Positions 22,112 to 33,139 of a DNA stretch of 64,000 nucleotides are shown here, one piece after another. The stretch covers positions 5,084,001 through 5,148,000 of the forward strand of contig NC_133105.1 in NCBI RefSeq assembly GCF_022965805.1, read 5' to 3'. The DNA is from Primulina eburnea (Eukaryota > Streptophyta > Magnoliopsida > Lamiales > Gesneriaceae). Positions within the stretch are counted from its first letter, which is position 1. Every line of letters starts with the position of its first letter. The notes beneath the pieces were generated by a model, which was not told the DNA's origin, searched no databases, and saw only the letters and a program-made list of their open reading frames with translations. The position numbers were made by a program, and so were the translations under genes.

Positions 22112-25100
22112 ATGGGATTTTCCGATCCCTTTTCAAATCCTTCGCCTTTTCTGGTTCTCGCGTCATTTGTTTTGTGTGCCAATCATTTCTCGATTGCTGC
22201 TTATGGAAGATCGAATAGCACAGAAATCACCCCCATCAATGGAGATCTCTACCATACGAGGTAATTGTGCATACCCTTTTGCGTGTTCCTAATATATACC
22301 TTCGGTTCTAGATTTTTGTAATGATTCTTGTTGATTAACGAGACATTTGTTGAGTTAGAATCAATGTTAGAAAGGAATTTGAGTTTTGATAATGTCGATT
22401 TGACAGTCTACTAGTAGTCTGGATCCAATCTGCTTTTCTCGTCATTTGGTTATTTAATTACTTGCAAATTGTCTCCCAATTTTCTCTTATTGCATATCAT
22501 ATAAAGCTGCCTGAAGTTACATTATCATGTATATTTTCATATAGGTACTGAGTTTATGTTAACCTCAATCTATTTTCCGATTAGATAGTTCGTCTACCCT
22601 TTATCATCTCCCTTTATTTAGCTCAAGTTGGCCGGTATAACTTGTCGGGGAACATGTTACACTGTATTATTGCTATGTATTGCCATCAATGTTAGCATTG
22701 TACTGATGTCTCAAAGTAAAAAAACTTGCGGAGTTTCTAATTAAATTCTTTACAGAGGAGCTTTATTGGAGGAAATAGAATCATTGGTCTATCGTCATCC
22801 TGACAAGCTTTCAGTGGGTATCATGCTCTTTTTTTTGTCCAAATTTATGTTTAGGAAAGGTACAGCTCTCTTTTTAATGATCTTTTATTTAACAGATTGA
22901 GAAAATTTCAAGTAAGAATAAAGGCTATGAGACACAGATGACTATAGTTACTTATTGCCGTAATCAGAAAAGTTGTGATGACAAGGGAAAGCTTAGAATC
23001 CTTCTCGTAAGTGTTCAAGCACCAAATTTTTTTAGCTTCGTGTTTATTGGAACATGTATTTAAATCTATTTTTGCTTCTTCTTCTTCTTTTTTGGAATAA
23101 GAAAAAATGTCAATAGATATATATAATCTCTTACCTTTGCTGAAATGCGGTTGTGATACGGGTGTTCTCATGAGATGGAATAGTGTTTAAAAATTCTCAG
23201 ATTGATTATTGCTGGTGTTCTTGACAGATAATTCCTTGTATTCCAGAGTTTTGGACAGCATGCTAGGGAGCTTATTACTACTGAGCTAGGGCTGAGGATC
23301 ATTTCCATTCTCAGTGAAGAGGAGTTTTTACCCAATGTTGACCGAGTTACATTAAATAAAACTCTTGATAAGCTTGTTATAAAGGTGGTTATCATTATCT
23401 ATTTGTGTGCATCATATGTAGTTAATTAAGGACATAATTTTGTATTCCAACTTTCAAACTTCAAGCACCTACATAATGATTATTCAAAGTTTTAAAGCTG
23501 TATCGGATTGCTCAATGGTGTCTTTTGTTTCTTTATAGAATGACAAGGATGTATCTTCTTTTCTAAAAACTTTGAGATCTAATGTTCTCTTGCATTGCTT
23601 CTGCACACATCTGGCAGGTTGTACCGATGGAAAATGTAAATGGCCGCAAACTTGTTGAAGATGGAGAGCTTTGTGAGAGAAGGAATGGTATAGTTGCTGA
23701 TTCACTGTATTTATTGTAAAATTCCGTATCAGTTTCGGTGCATTTGTGAAAATTTGTGATTTGAGCTTTTTCCAGGAAGAGGAGTTGATCTCAACAGGAA
23801 CTGGAGTGTGGATTGGGGGAAAAAGGAGAAGGTATGTGAATAGTCTCTTCGTCATGAAGAAGATATGCTTATAGTAACAGGGTTTATCTCTGTCAAATAT
23901 GATGTACTTTCTGAGCATATTTTTTTCCTTTCCCCTTTTTCTTAACTCATCAACATATATGTTTGTGGTAAATTTATCATAATAATGTTTTTTATGTTCT
24001 TTGTGATTGCAATGTGCTAAGTTCTCTCTCATTCTCAGGATTATGATCCATATGAAGAAAATCCCGGGACTGCTCCATTTAGCGAGCCCGAGACACAAAT
24101 TTTGCGAAAACTAGCTCTCACATTTGAACCACATGTATGGGTTAATGTGCACTCTGGTATGGAGGTAAGTCCTGGCAGTTCCAATAGTATCCATATCTGT
24201 TTCTCTTCCAATTGCTTGAGCCACGTGCATGGGTTAATGGGCACTCAATTGCGTGAAGATAAGCCATTGGTTGTCGCCTTTTTGTCGTTCAGATTCTTTT
24301 GTAACTTTACCATTTTAATTTAAACCTAGATCATTACTAAAATTAATGCATTTCAGCCAATCATTGATTTGGCATTATGTTTGCTAATTAATGTGTCTTA
24401 TATGACCTTAATTTGTTTTTCATTGATGTTCAAATGAATAAAGGCTAGTGTGAAAATGTTCTATATCTTCTGTGCCTCATTCGAAATTAGTATATACTCG
24501 GAGTCAACAATTTTGTTTATGGATTTTTTCTGTGGTTTAGGCTTTGTTCATGCCTTATGATCACAAAAATACAACTCCAGATGGAATACCCTCGCAGATT
24601 ATGAAATCATTGCTTAAAGAGTTGAATCATCACCACCTGAAGGACCATTGTTTAATTGGATCTGGTGGAGGCTCTGTCGGGTATTTATAAGATATTAACA
24701 ATTTTAGCTTACATTTGTTTCTTAAAGTTATTATTAGCCTTTTCAGATGGGGCAAGTTTATTTCTAAGCGTGGAAAAACGTTTTGAAACCATCTTGGCTG
24801 CCATGCCTATCTCATATCCAGTGGAATCCTACAGTGACCTGAAAGTCATTCTGCTTTGATTCTTTAAATTGAATATTGATCACATGTTAGAGGGGCAAGA
24901 TTTTCAGAAGCATCATGCTTGTCTTTTCTTGGTTAGATATAGCTCATCAGATAAATCAAAATCAGTTATTGGCGTCATTTATATAATCCGCTTCTGTCCT
25001 GAACTTTACGACATGTTTAATGTCAAGCTATTTTTTTAATGCAAAAACTGCTACCCTGTGTCATACAAATTTCATCTACTGAATAATTGAAGCTAGGGCC

Positions 25101-26093
25101 ACGGATTGTGTATTTACATTAAAGGTGTCAGACCACCATGACAAAAATTCAGAGTAAAACTCCTGGGTGCTGTAATTTGCTCAACTCTATTCCAAATACG
25201 ACTTAATGGGAATCTTGCTTGTCTCGGCCAAATTAGATTTGCCAAATGCATTCATGATCAGCAGAATCACCTACTTCTGGCAATTTAATTGTTCCAGAGC
25301 ATGCCAATCCAACTCTATTGTCCAGTATAATACCTGAGCAGAACCATCTTGTGAAATATTTTCACTTATACCATCTACTATTTTTACCTCTGCTATTGAA
25401 ATCTTTGTCATGTATGTACAGGTATCTGGCCCATGGTACGGCAACAGATTATATGTATGATATTGCCAGGGTACCCATGGCTTTTACATTTGAGGTGTGT
25501 GAATGCCTTATTGTGAACTGTGATATACTCCCACCATGTTTTGCTACCTAATATCCTATGTGCTAACCCCTTTGGCAGATCTATGGAGATCTTAAAGCCT
25601 CATCAAAAGACTGTTTTAGAATGTTCAATCCCATTGATCTCACCTCCTTCAATGTACGTAACACAGATTTAAATTACCTTTTTTTTCCTTATTTTGAGAT
25701 TTGAATTTCATTGCTATTCCCCAAACAAACTTCGTTTAGTCTCTACAATCACTCGACATGTTTCTATTGTTCGACTTCCAGAGAGTTCTCAACGACTGGT
25801 CCGCTGCAATCTTCAAGATGTTCATCATAGGCGTACAACAGATGGATGAACTTCAGTCTAAGGCAGTTGCCTCTAGTTTCGACCAGTGGGTATCTATAGA
25901 CGACTATCTGAATGGGTATCTAATGCAGAGGAAAAGCAGATATGGGAAAAAGCTCGAGGTGCTCGACCTCGGGATGCAAGAAATCAGAACATATTTCAGG
26001 TTGTTTTTATTGTCTTCTGTGCTCCTGATGTTCATGTTTTGTTCAAGAATATCAAAGAGCACCCGTCCTATCGTCTCAGCTATTTCTTTCTGA
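22112..26093 (+). CDS. M14-family zinc carboxypeptidase, secreted or membrane-associated
   Basis: Eleven exons: 22112-22260, 22756-22813, 22896-23006, 23247-23384, 23618-23687, 23776-23831, 24039-24164, 24541-24680, 25422-25494, 25579-25653, 25782-26093; 435 residues with continuous phase. An N-terminal hydrophobic signal segment (PFLVLASFVLCANHF) precedes ITPINGDLYH. M14 hallmarks are visible. Zinc ligands are His111 and Glu114 in FGQHARE and His232 in VNVHSGME. DLNRNW (180-185) supplies the substrate-binding Asn/Arg. Glu307 in MAFTFEIYG fits the catalytic glutamate. A hydrophobic stretch near the C terminus (FRLFLLSSVLLMFMF) may anchor the protein. Function: removal of C-terminal residues in the secretory pathway; the substrate is unknown. 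From memory it corresponds to Arabidopsis At5g42320. Exon 2 uses the slightly unusual donor GTGGGT. Confidence 0.93.
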
Positions 26094-27602
26094 TCATGTA
26101 GCTATCGTTAGATTCGAGAGTTATATTTTTCGATTTTCATCTCTTTATATAACTTGCAAGGGAGAGGGTATTTTTTCCACGTGTATATTTTACATTTTGT
26201 TGAACTGGTGTATTCCTTTTCTGTACATACGATCTTCAAAACAGCTGCTAATAATAGCAGAAACCTGCCTTTGATAAGCCCAGAAATCATTCATTGATAC
26301 CAGATTTGTGTACTATGTTAATGTGGTACGATGTGTTTGATTGATTTGACAATTGGAGTTTGTGATGGCTGATTCTTGTTTCTGAGCCGAGTTGTAAAGT
26401 TGCTGCAAGAATGCAAGATTACACTAGGTTAATATTTTGCGATTGGTCTAAGGTTTCGGTCAAATCTACGATAGAGAACATTTTGAACTGCGATGACCAT
26501 CCATGTTCGGATAAAAAGATGGTGTAAGCTATATGATGTATGAGTAGGTCTCTTGTGAGACGGTGTCACGAATCTTTATCTGTGAGATTGGTCAATCTTA
26601 CCGATATTCACAATAAAAAATAACACTCTTAGCATAAAAAGTAATATTTTTTCATGGATGATCCAAATAAGAGATCCGTCTTACAAAATATGACCTCTGA
26701 GACCGTTTCATGCAAGTTTTTATCGTAATGTATTATCTATGATATGATAAATATTTGGTTGATATATGAGACAAACATAAGTTCACGCTACATCGGGAGT
26801 AAATTTTTCTGTCTTAATATCGCTAAATCACGTCCATTTGTATTTCTAATAAATTTCACGTTAAATAATTAGATTTGTTTTTATTAAGTGTAATTAGATT
26901 GTTATTACTATATTTTTAGAATAACGGGTTATTAGATTTTAAATACTATATTAACCATACCGCGGATATATAGTTTTTATAAGCTCGAAAGTTTATTCAG
27001 TGCTATAGCACAGCTCACAACCTTGGATACAGATAATTTTATGCTTTGCACTCATATTTAAATTTTTTATACATATTTTACGTTTAGCAAAAACACAACC
27101 TTAAATTTGTTATATTTTATGATTGAGATGAGTTATAAGCTTGTGGAATGTGGATTGGATAATTGATTCGGACTTGCGTTTGGTCATTTGTGTCCTATTT
27201 ATATTTATATTTTTAATTAAATTGAATGTCTAGAAAAACACGAGAAGAAAATCATGCACGGTTTTTTAAAATATATAATTCAGGAAGTAATTCTACTAAA
27301 AATATATACAAAAATTTAAAATTGGAAGAGATGTATCGAAAAGGAAACAGCTATTTTTTAAATTTGAAGTAAAATATTCTGAATATTTGCATTGCCGCCC
27401 TCGAATTAGAGTATTTTTCTAATTTTGCCACGTTATATCCGCAGATATTATGTTTTTGACATCAATTTTTACATTTTTCCTTCAGGAAATTAAAAAATAT
27501 CCACATTTTTCTTTTCTTTTTTCTGTTTGCACAATTTAAAATAAAAATAATATCTGCTTGATAAACCGTAAATGGAATGGGCATCAGTGGCGTTAGGACA
27601 TA
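26094..27602. other. Intergenic DNA between carboxypeptidase and CRP1-like genes
   Basis: Carboxypeptidase 3' flank, one short-repeat copy (26541-26724), then AT-rich DNA that becomes the CRP1-like promoter. No gene seen. Confidence 0.55.
26541..26724 (-). mobile_element. GTGAGACGG-family short repeat, copy 12
   Basis: Full-length reverse copy (TGAGTAGGTCTCTTGTGAGA to GCAAGTTTTTATC). Flanks ATGATGTA (26533-26540) and GTAATGTA (26725-26732) match at six of eight positions. Confidence 0.85.
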
Positions 27603-30595
27603 ATGAACACGCTGTTACTTCCAACGCCACCGCTTTACCTTCGCTCCCGTACTCGCCACTTCCTTCCTCCACCACCCTTCTTCCGCCAGCGCCACCACCT
27701 TATCTTCTCCGCTACCTCTCAACAGTTCAATCTCCCCATCACCGAAGAACAAGAGCATGACCCGTACGACATCGCTTTGCTCCCCAACCGCTACTACGAC
27801 TTCACCTCGCTCATCGACTTTCTCTCCTCTAACCAGGACCCGGCTCAACTCTCTCAGCCGGAACCGGAACCGCCAACTCAGCTCGACCTTGCGGAGTTCC
27901 GCCTTGTGCAGACATACCGGGCCGTTCCCGCCCCTCTATGGCATTCGCTCATAAAAGACCTTTCTTCCTCACCTTCGTCCATTTACACGGCTTACTCTTT
28001 GGTCACTTGGCTACAAAGGCACAATCTTTGTTTCTCTTATGAGCTTCTGTACTCTGTCTTGATTCACGCTTTGGGGAAGAATGACAAACTCTACGAAGCT
28101 TTTCTTTTGTCCCAGCGTCAGAGTTTGACTCCATTAACATATAATGCTCTTATTGGAGCGTGTGCGAGGAATGATGATCTTGAAAAAGCGTTAAATTTGA
28201 TGGAAAGAATGCGGCGTGACGGCTATCAATCTGATGTTGTTAACTATAGTTTGATTATTCAGTCTTTGATGAGGAATAATAATGTGGACGTTGGGATATT
28301 GGAGAAGTTGTGTGTAGAAATGGATACTGATAGAATTGATTTGGATGGACAATTGTTAAATGATATAGTTGTTGGATTTGCTAAAGCTGGGGATATTGAT
28401 AGAAGTTTGTATTTTTTAGGGGTGATGCAGGGTTACGGGTTGAGTGCAAAAACTAGCTCACTAGTAGCTGTTGTGAATGAGCTGGGTAACACGGGGAGAA
28501 TCGAGGAAGCAGAGGTAGTTTTCGAGGAATTGAAGGAGGGTAGGCTAAAGCCCAGGACGAGGGCTTATAATGCCCTTTTGAAAGGGTATGTTAAGGTTGG
28601 ATCTTTGAGGGATGCTGAGTATGTTGTGTCGGAGATGGAGAGGAATGGGGTTTTACCCGATGAACACACTTACAGTTTGTTGATTGATGCATATGGGAAT
28701 GCCGGTAGGTGGGAGAGTGCACGAATTGTGCTGAAAGAGATGGAAGAAAATGGTGTGAAGCCAAATTCTTACGTGTTCTGTAGAATATTGGCAAGTTATA
28801 GGGATAGGGGAGAGTGGCAAAGATCATTTCAAGTGCTCAAGGAGATGAAAAATTGTGGGGTAAATCCCGATAGACAGTTCTATAATGTGTTGATTGATAC
28901 TTTTGGGAAGTATAATTGCCTTGAGCATATGAAGGCGGTGTTTGAGAGGATGGAAGTGGAGGGTATTGAACCGGACAATGTGACATGGAACACGCTTATA
29001 GATTGTCATTGTAAGCAAGGGCATCATAATAAAGCGGAGCAATTGTTTCAAGAAATGCAGGAAAATGGGTGTCCGCCTTGCACCACAACTTATAACATTA
29101 TGATCAATTCTTTTGGTGTGCAGGAGAGGTGGGATGATGTGAAGGAATTGTTGGGGAAGATGCAGGGTCAGGGACTATTGCCTAATGTTGTCACATATAC
29201 TACACTAGTTGATATTTATGGACAGTCTGGTAGATTTAATGATGCAGTTGAGTGCTTAGAGGCTATGAAGTCTGCTGGATTGAAACCATCTTCCACAATG
29301 TATAATGCTCTCATCAACGCCTATGCACAGAGGGTATTTCCTGAACTTCAATTTTTATTCTTTACACCATATGTATTGTCAACCCTTGTACACATGGAGG
29401 TAGACTAATCCATGATTCAAAAAAATCCCTAATCTCCTAGGCTGCTTACGGATGGAGTTACTATAGTAATGTTCTGTTTGTCTTTGATGTATTTGAATCT
29501 GTGTTTTTTGGAAATGTGTTTACTGAATGGTTTTATCCTGATGTGTATAATGGAAGAATGCGTTTGCCTAATAATGTGACATCATATGTATCTGCTTACA
29601 GATCCAGTAATTCCTGTTTCCATCTTTTTCTTGTGTGCTTTTTGCAACACGATGAGTCTTATCTTCTCCAGATTAGTTCAAGGGGTGCAATCCCCACATT
29701 CTCCATCCGCCTTTTGAAAGTTATCTTACTATTTTTCATATGAATGTAGATTTTCTGATTGAAATCATGTCTATTTTATATATTGACAGGGATTATCTGA
29801 GCAAGCTGTAAATGCGTTCAGGGTCATGAGAGGAGATGGTCTGAAACCCAGGCTATTAGCTCTTAATTCATTGATAAATGCTTTCGGCGAAGACAGGCGG
29901 GACGCCGAAGCCTTTTCTGTGTTGCAATTCATGAAAGATAATGTGAATGAATATATCTAACTGTTTTATATTATTATACCTCTTCTGGTGCATTTACGTT
30001 CAGCTTAATTTCCATGTGATTCCCTTAAACTGCAGAATTTCAAGCCTGATGTTGTTACTTACACCACACTCATGAAAGCCTTGATTCGTGTGGAGAAATT
30101 TGAAAGGGTAAGCCTCACTTTTACTGCTCTTTCTAGTACAGATCATTTAGCAATTTAGTGTGTAAGCTGTCCTAGTTTTTTTTTCCCTCAAGAAAGAAAT
30201 TGATGGTTGGTTAGCTTTTACCTGAAAAGGGTTCTGATTTCTGCTCAAACTTCTCTTCTGAAAATAAAAACGTTTTTTTTAACCGATTGTATATTCAAAC
30301 ATAAAGTTTGTTCGTTACTTTTTCCGACAAGAGCTCTTTAAAAAAAAGCCTCCTTTGTAGAAGTTTTTCGTGAGCAAAGTGCTTATTTATATGTACAGAC
30401 ACGTTTTTGAAGAAGAATGAACTTTCAGATTTGAGATGATATTAGCTATAATGAAAATTTTCCTGAAACTATGTTGGAGTTTAGGTACCGGCAGTTTTCG
30501 AGGAAATGCTTCTCTCTGGATGTACCCCAGATAGAAAAGCCAGAGCAATGTTAAGATCCGCTCTCAAATACATGAAGTCTACCCTTAACTTATAG
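27603..30595 (+). CDS. CRP1: CRP1-like chloroplast pentatricopeptide repeat protein
   Basis: Four exons: 27603-29333, 29790-29942, 30036-30107, 30485-30595; 688 residues, all introns in phase 0. The N terminus ([20 protein letters not shown]) is basic, Pro/Ser/Leu-rich and acid-free, fitting a chloroplast transit peptide. From about residue 170 there are about a dozen P-class PPR repeats of 35 residues (for example [20 protein letters not shown] and [20 protein letters not shown]), with no E, DYW or SMR tail. The last exon ends [17 protein letters not shown]. Length and layout fit CRP1, which in maize and Arabidopsis is needed for petA and psaC expression and petB/petD RNA processing. The adjacent carboxypeptidase gene matches the neighbour of At5g42310 (CRP1), supporting orthology. 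An ATG at 27572 in another frame is not used. Confidence 0.92.
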
Positions 30596-31034
30596 CTGAT
30601 TCATTAATCATCTGGCAAAACTCAGCCATGCAATCAATGATACCCGCCGTTTAACCTTTCATTAAGGTCAGTTTTTACATGCATTTCAAACTCAAACTTT
30701 ACTTGATCATCCCAACATCATACCTATTCGTTTTTGCTAAATCTGTGCTGGGGTCGTCATTTTCAGGTCGATTCGAACTGGGCCGGAACCTAATGAATGG
30801 TATCTTATAACACAAGTTTGTTGATCGGAAGGTCAAAGCAGCAGAGAACCAGTCAGTTCCTTGTACAATTCCTCGCAAATGCTCAAAAGTTTTTTTTTGG
30901 GGAATGTTACAATAGATTATTTATTTAAAAATTCAATGTATACCAAGTGTGAATTTGGGAGAAAAAAGTGATTTTGTTTATTTTATTCAGTATTGGTGGG
31001 TTGGTGTTATCAGAAAATAATGATGAGTTATAAT
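30596..31034. other. CRP1-like 3' flank
   Basis: Probable 3' UTR and short intergenic DNA up to the solo LTR. No other feature seen. Confidence 0.5.
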
Positions 31035-31836
31035 TGTCACGCCCCGGGACGGGGTTAATTGACACCGGCGTTGCTCCCAAATTTACATTCGAAAACAACA
31101 AGCCTCGGAAGTACAGAATTTCAGAAACCGGTCTTTTATTCATAATAATCATTGTCTGTTACAACTCAATGACAAATGTTTTACAGTGGAAATGTAAAAT
31201 CTTAAAATTACAATGTCTGAACAGATGCAGAGGAATATAAAACATAAATCAAAACTAAGAACAACGATCTTCGTCACCAGCCCCAAAGCTTATGTTGTTC
31301 ATCTTCTTCTATCAACTCTTCCTCGTTCTTATCTGAGATGAGTTTGGTGGGTGAGTGATATGATTGTCACTCAGTAAGCGAGGGTGGGAATAACTCCCAG
31401 TTTTCGAAATCGTTTTCAACAGAAACAGTAATACGATAATATACAGAGAACTCTTATTTTCAGAACAGTAATCGGAATTCAGAAGTTTCAGAACAGAAAT
31501 CAGAATTAGTAAGCATTGAGCACGTTAGTGAATTTAATGGCTAAACTGATATCAGTCCCTATATGTCTCTCCTCTAAGGTGAGACCTGAATCAGAATTCA
31601 GAAATGTTCAGAATATATATTCCTACCATTAGTTCACTAGAGAGTTTCAGTGCTTCGAAACAGATATCATAAATCAAACATACAGAAACTATGCTTTAAA
31701 ACAGATATTACAAACTGATTTCAAGATATTTATACATAAGCCCACTTACCGTAATTTGCTAAAAGTGTTTCGGTTGAAATCTGAAATCTGTTTGTTCTTG
31801 TTACTGGTTGTACTGCTCGAAATTCAGGTTCTCACA
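31035..31836. mobile_element. Solo LTR with 5-bp target-site duplication
   Basis: 802 bp starting TGTCACGCCCCGGGACGGGG and ending GGTTCTCACA, with canonical TG...CA ends. It is flanked by perfect ATAAT repeats at 31030-31034 and 31837-31841. There is no internal retrotransposon coding sequence and no second LTR in the window. This is the footprint of LTR-LTR recombination of an LTR retrotransposon. The superfamily cannot be told from the LTR alone. Confidence 0.88.
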
Positions 31837-33139
31837 ATAATAAAATGAAAGATATGATAATTAATATGATATATTATTTTAATATAAAGTTTTTTATTTT
31901 TTGTGTGTTTTGGACAATTATGCTTTTGTGAAATAACACAAGTTTCTTTTTGTTTTGTTTATAAATACACATCATATATATTTTTCTACCGTTGTTGAAA
32001 ATATGAATGAAAGAAATGTGGATAGTTTAAATCATATTAGTGATTGATGAATTTGAGATCTAATTCACACAAAGTAATGCAATTTCGATATTAATTATGA
32101 TGAATTTCAAATAATACATCTATCAAGTCTATTCTGAACTCAATATATTTTTGAATAAGTCTCTCGTGAGACGGTCTCACGAATCTTTATTTGTGAGACG
32201 GGTCAACCTTATCGATATTCATAAAAGTAACACTCTTAGTATAAAAAGTAACTTTTTCATGGATGACTCAAATAAGAGATAAATTTTACAAAATACGACA
32301 TGTGAGACTCAAATAAAAAATATGTCTCACATAATACGATCCGTAAGAATGTCTCATACAAATTTTTGCTTTTCAAAATCAAAAGAATTTATCCAATCAC
32401 AAATTTATTTATGTTTGTCATGTGGACCTGTGCTTATTTTAATAAAATATTGGGCTAGATTTATTTTGAAGCAAACTTAAAGCCCATATAAAAGAGCATT
32501 TAATGATAACATAAAAAAAATCCAGTCCATTAAAATGAGGATGGACTATCCACTTCGTTGCAATCTACTCTTTTGACTTCGTTTACCCTTTACTCTTGTT
32601 CATCGATTATTTCCTCCCATTCTTTCCTTACTCGTGTTGTTCGAAGTTTATCTGATCTTTGTTAGTTTATGATTATTATTTTTTAAAAAAAATTATTAGA
32701 CGGGGGTGCCGATAGTAGATTCTGGAGGGATTTTTTAGTTTGTTCTTTGTTATCCGGAGGAAAGAGGTGATTGTGGAGTAATTTCGTCTTATTTTCTTTA
32801 TGATTTTCAGATTTATGATATTTTTGAGATCAATAGATAGTGGACAAAAGAGGAGGTTGTGGAGGAAACCATCGGCTGGAATGAAATGAGAATGAACGAG
32901 CCTGGTGGTTGACATGTGCCTTTTTGAGCTTGGAAATTATTTTCTGATTTTTTTTTCCAGACGCTGATTTTATCTTTCATTTTTGTTCCTCTGGTTCGCG
33001 CTTAGCTCGAGGAATGCCAGAATCGGTGTATTCTGGTTCATCAAGAAACTCAACACCCAGAGAAATTTCCAATGAACATTACAAAAAGGTGGTCGTGTGA
33101 GATAATCTAATGCTTTCATTCTACGAGGAGCCCTAGATA
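31837..33139. other. Upstream region of the second PPR gene
   Basis: AT-rich DNA with one short-repeat copy (32152-32370). The last 500 bp is probably promoter and 5' UTR of the PPR gene beginning at 33140. No separate gene is supported. Confidence 0.5.
32152..32370 (-). mobile_element. GTGAGACGG-family short repeat, copy 13 (internal duplication)
   Basis: Reverse copy, 219 bp instead of about 183. The excess comes from a partial duplication of the right arm: GACTCAAATAA and the following GTCTCACA/TTTTACA plus TACGA segment appear twice (about 32264-32305 and 32306-32345). Confidence 0.8.

Noticed and set aside
23484..24098. 204-codon minus-strand open frame
   Set aside because: Antisense across carboxypeptidase exons 5, 6 and part of 7 and the introns between them; the plus-strand exons carry the family motifs.
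29501..29743. 80-codon plus-strand open frame
   Set aside because: Lies in the first intron of the CRP1-like gene; the spliced exons around it join in frame without it.
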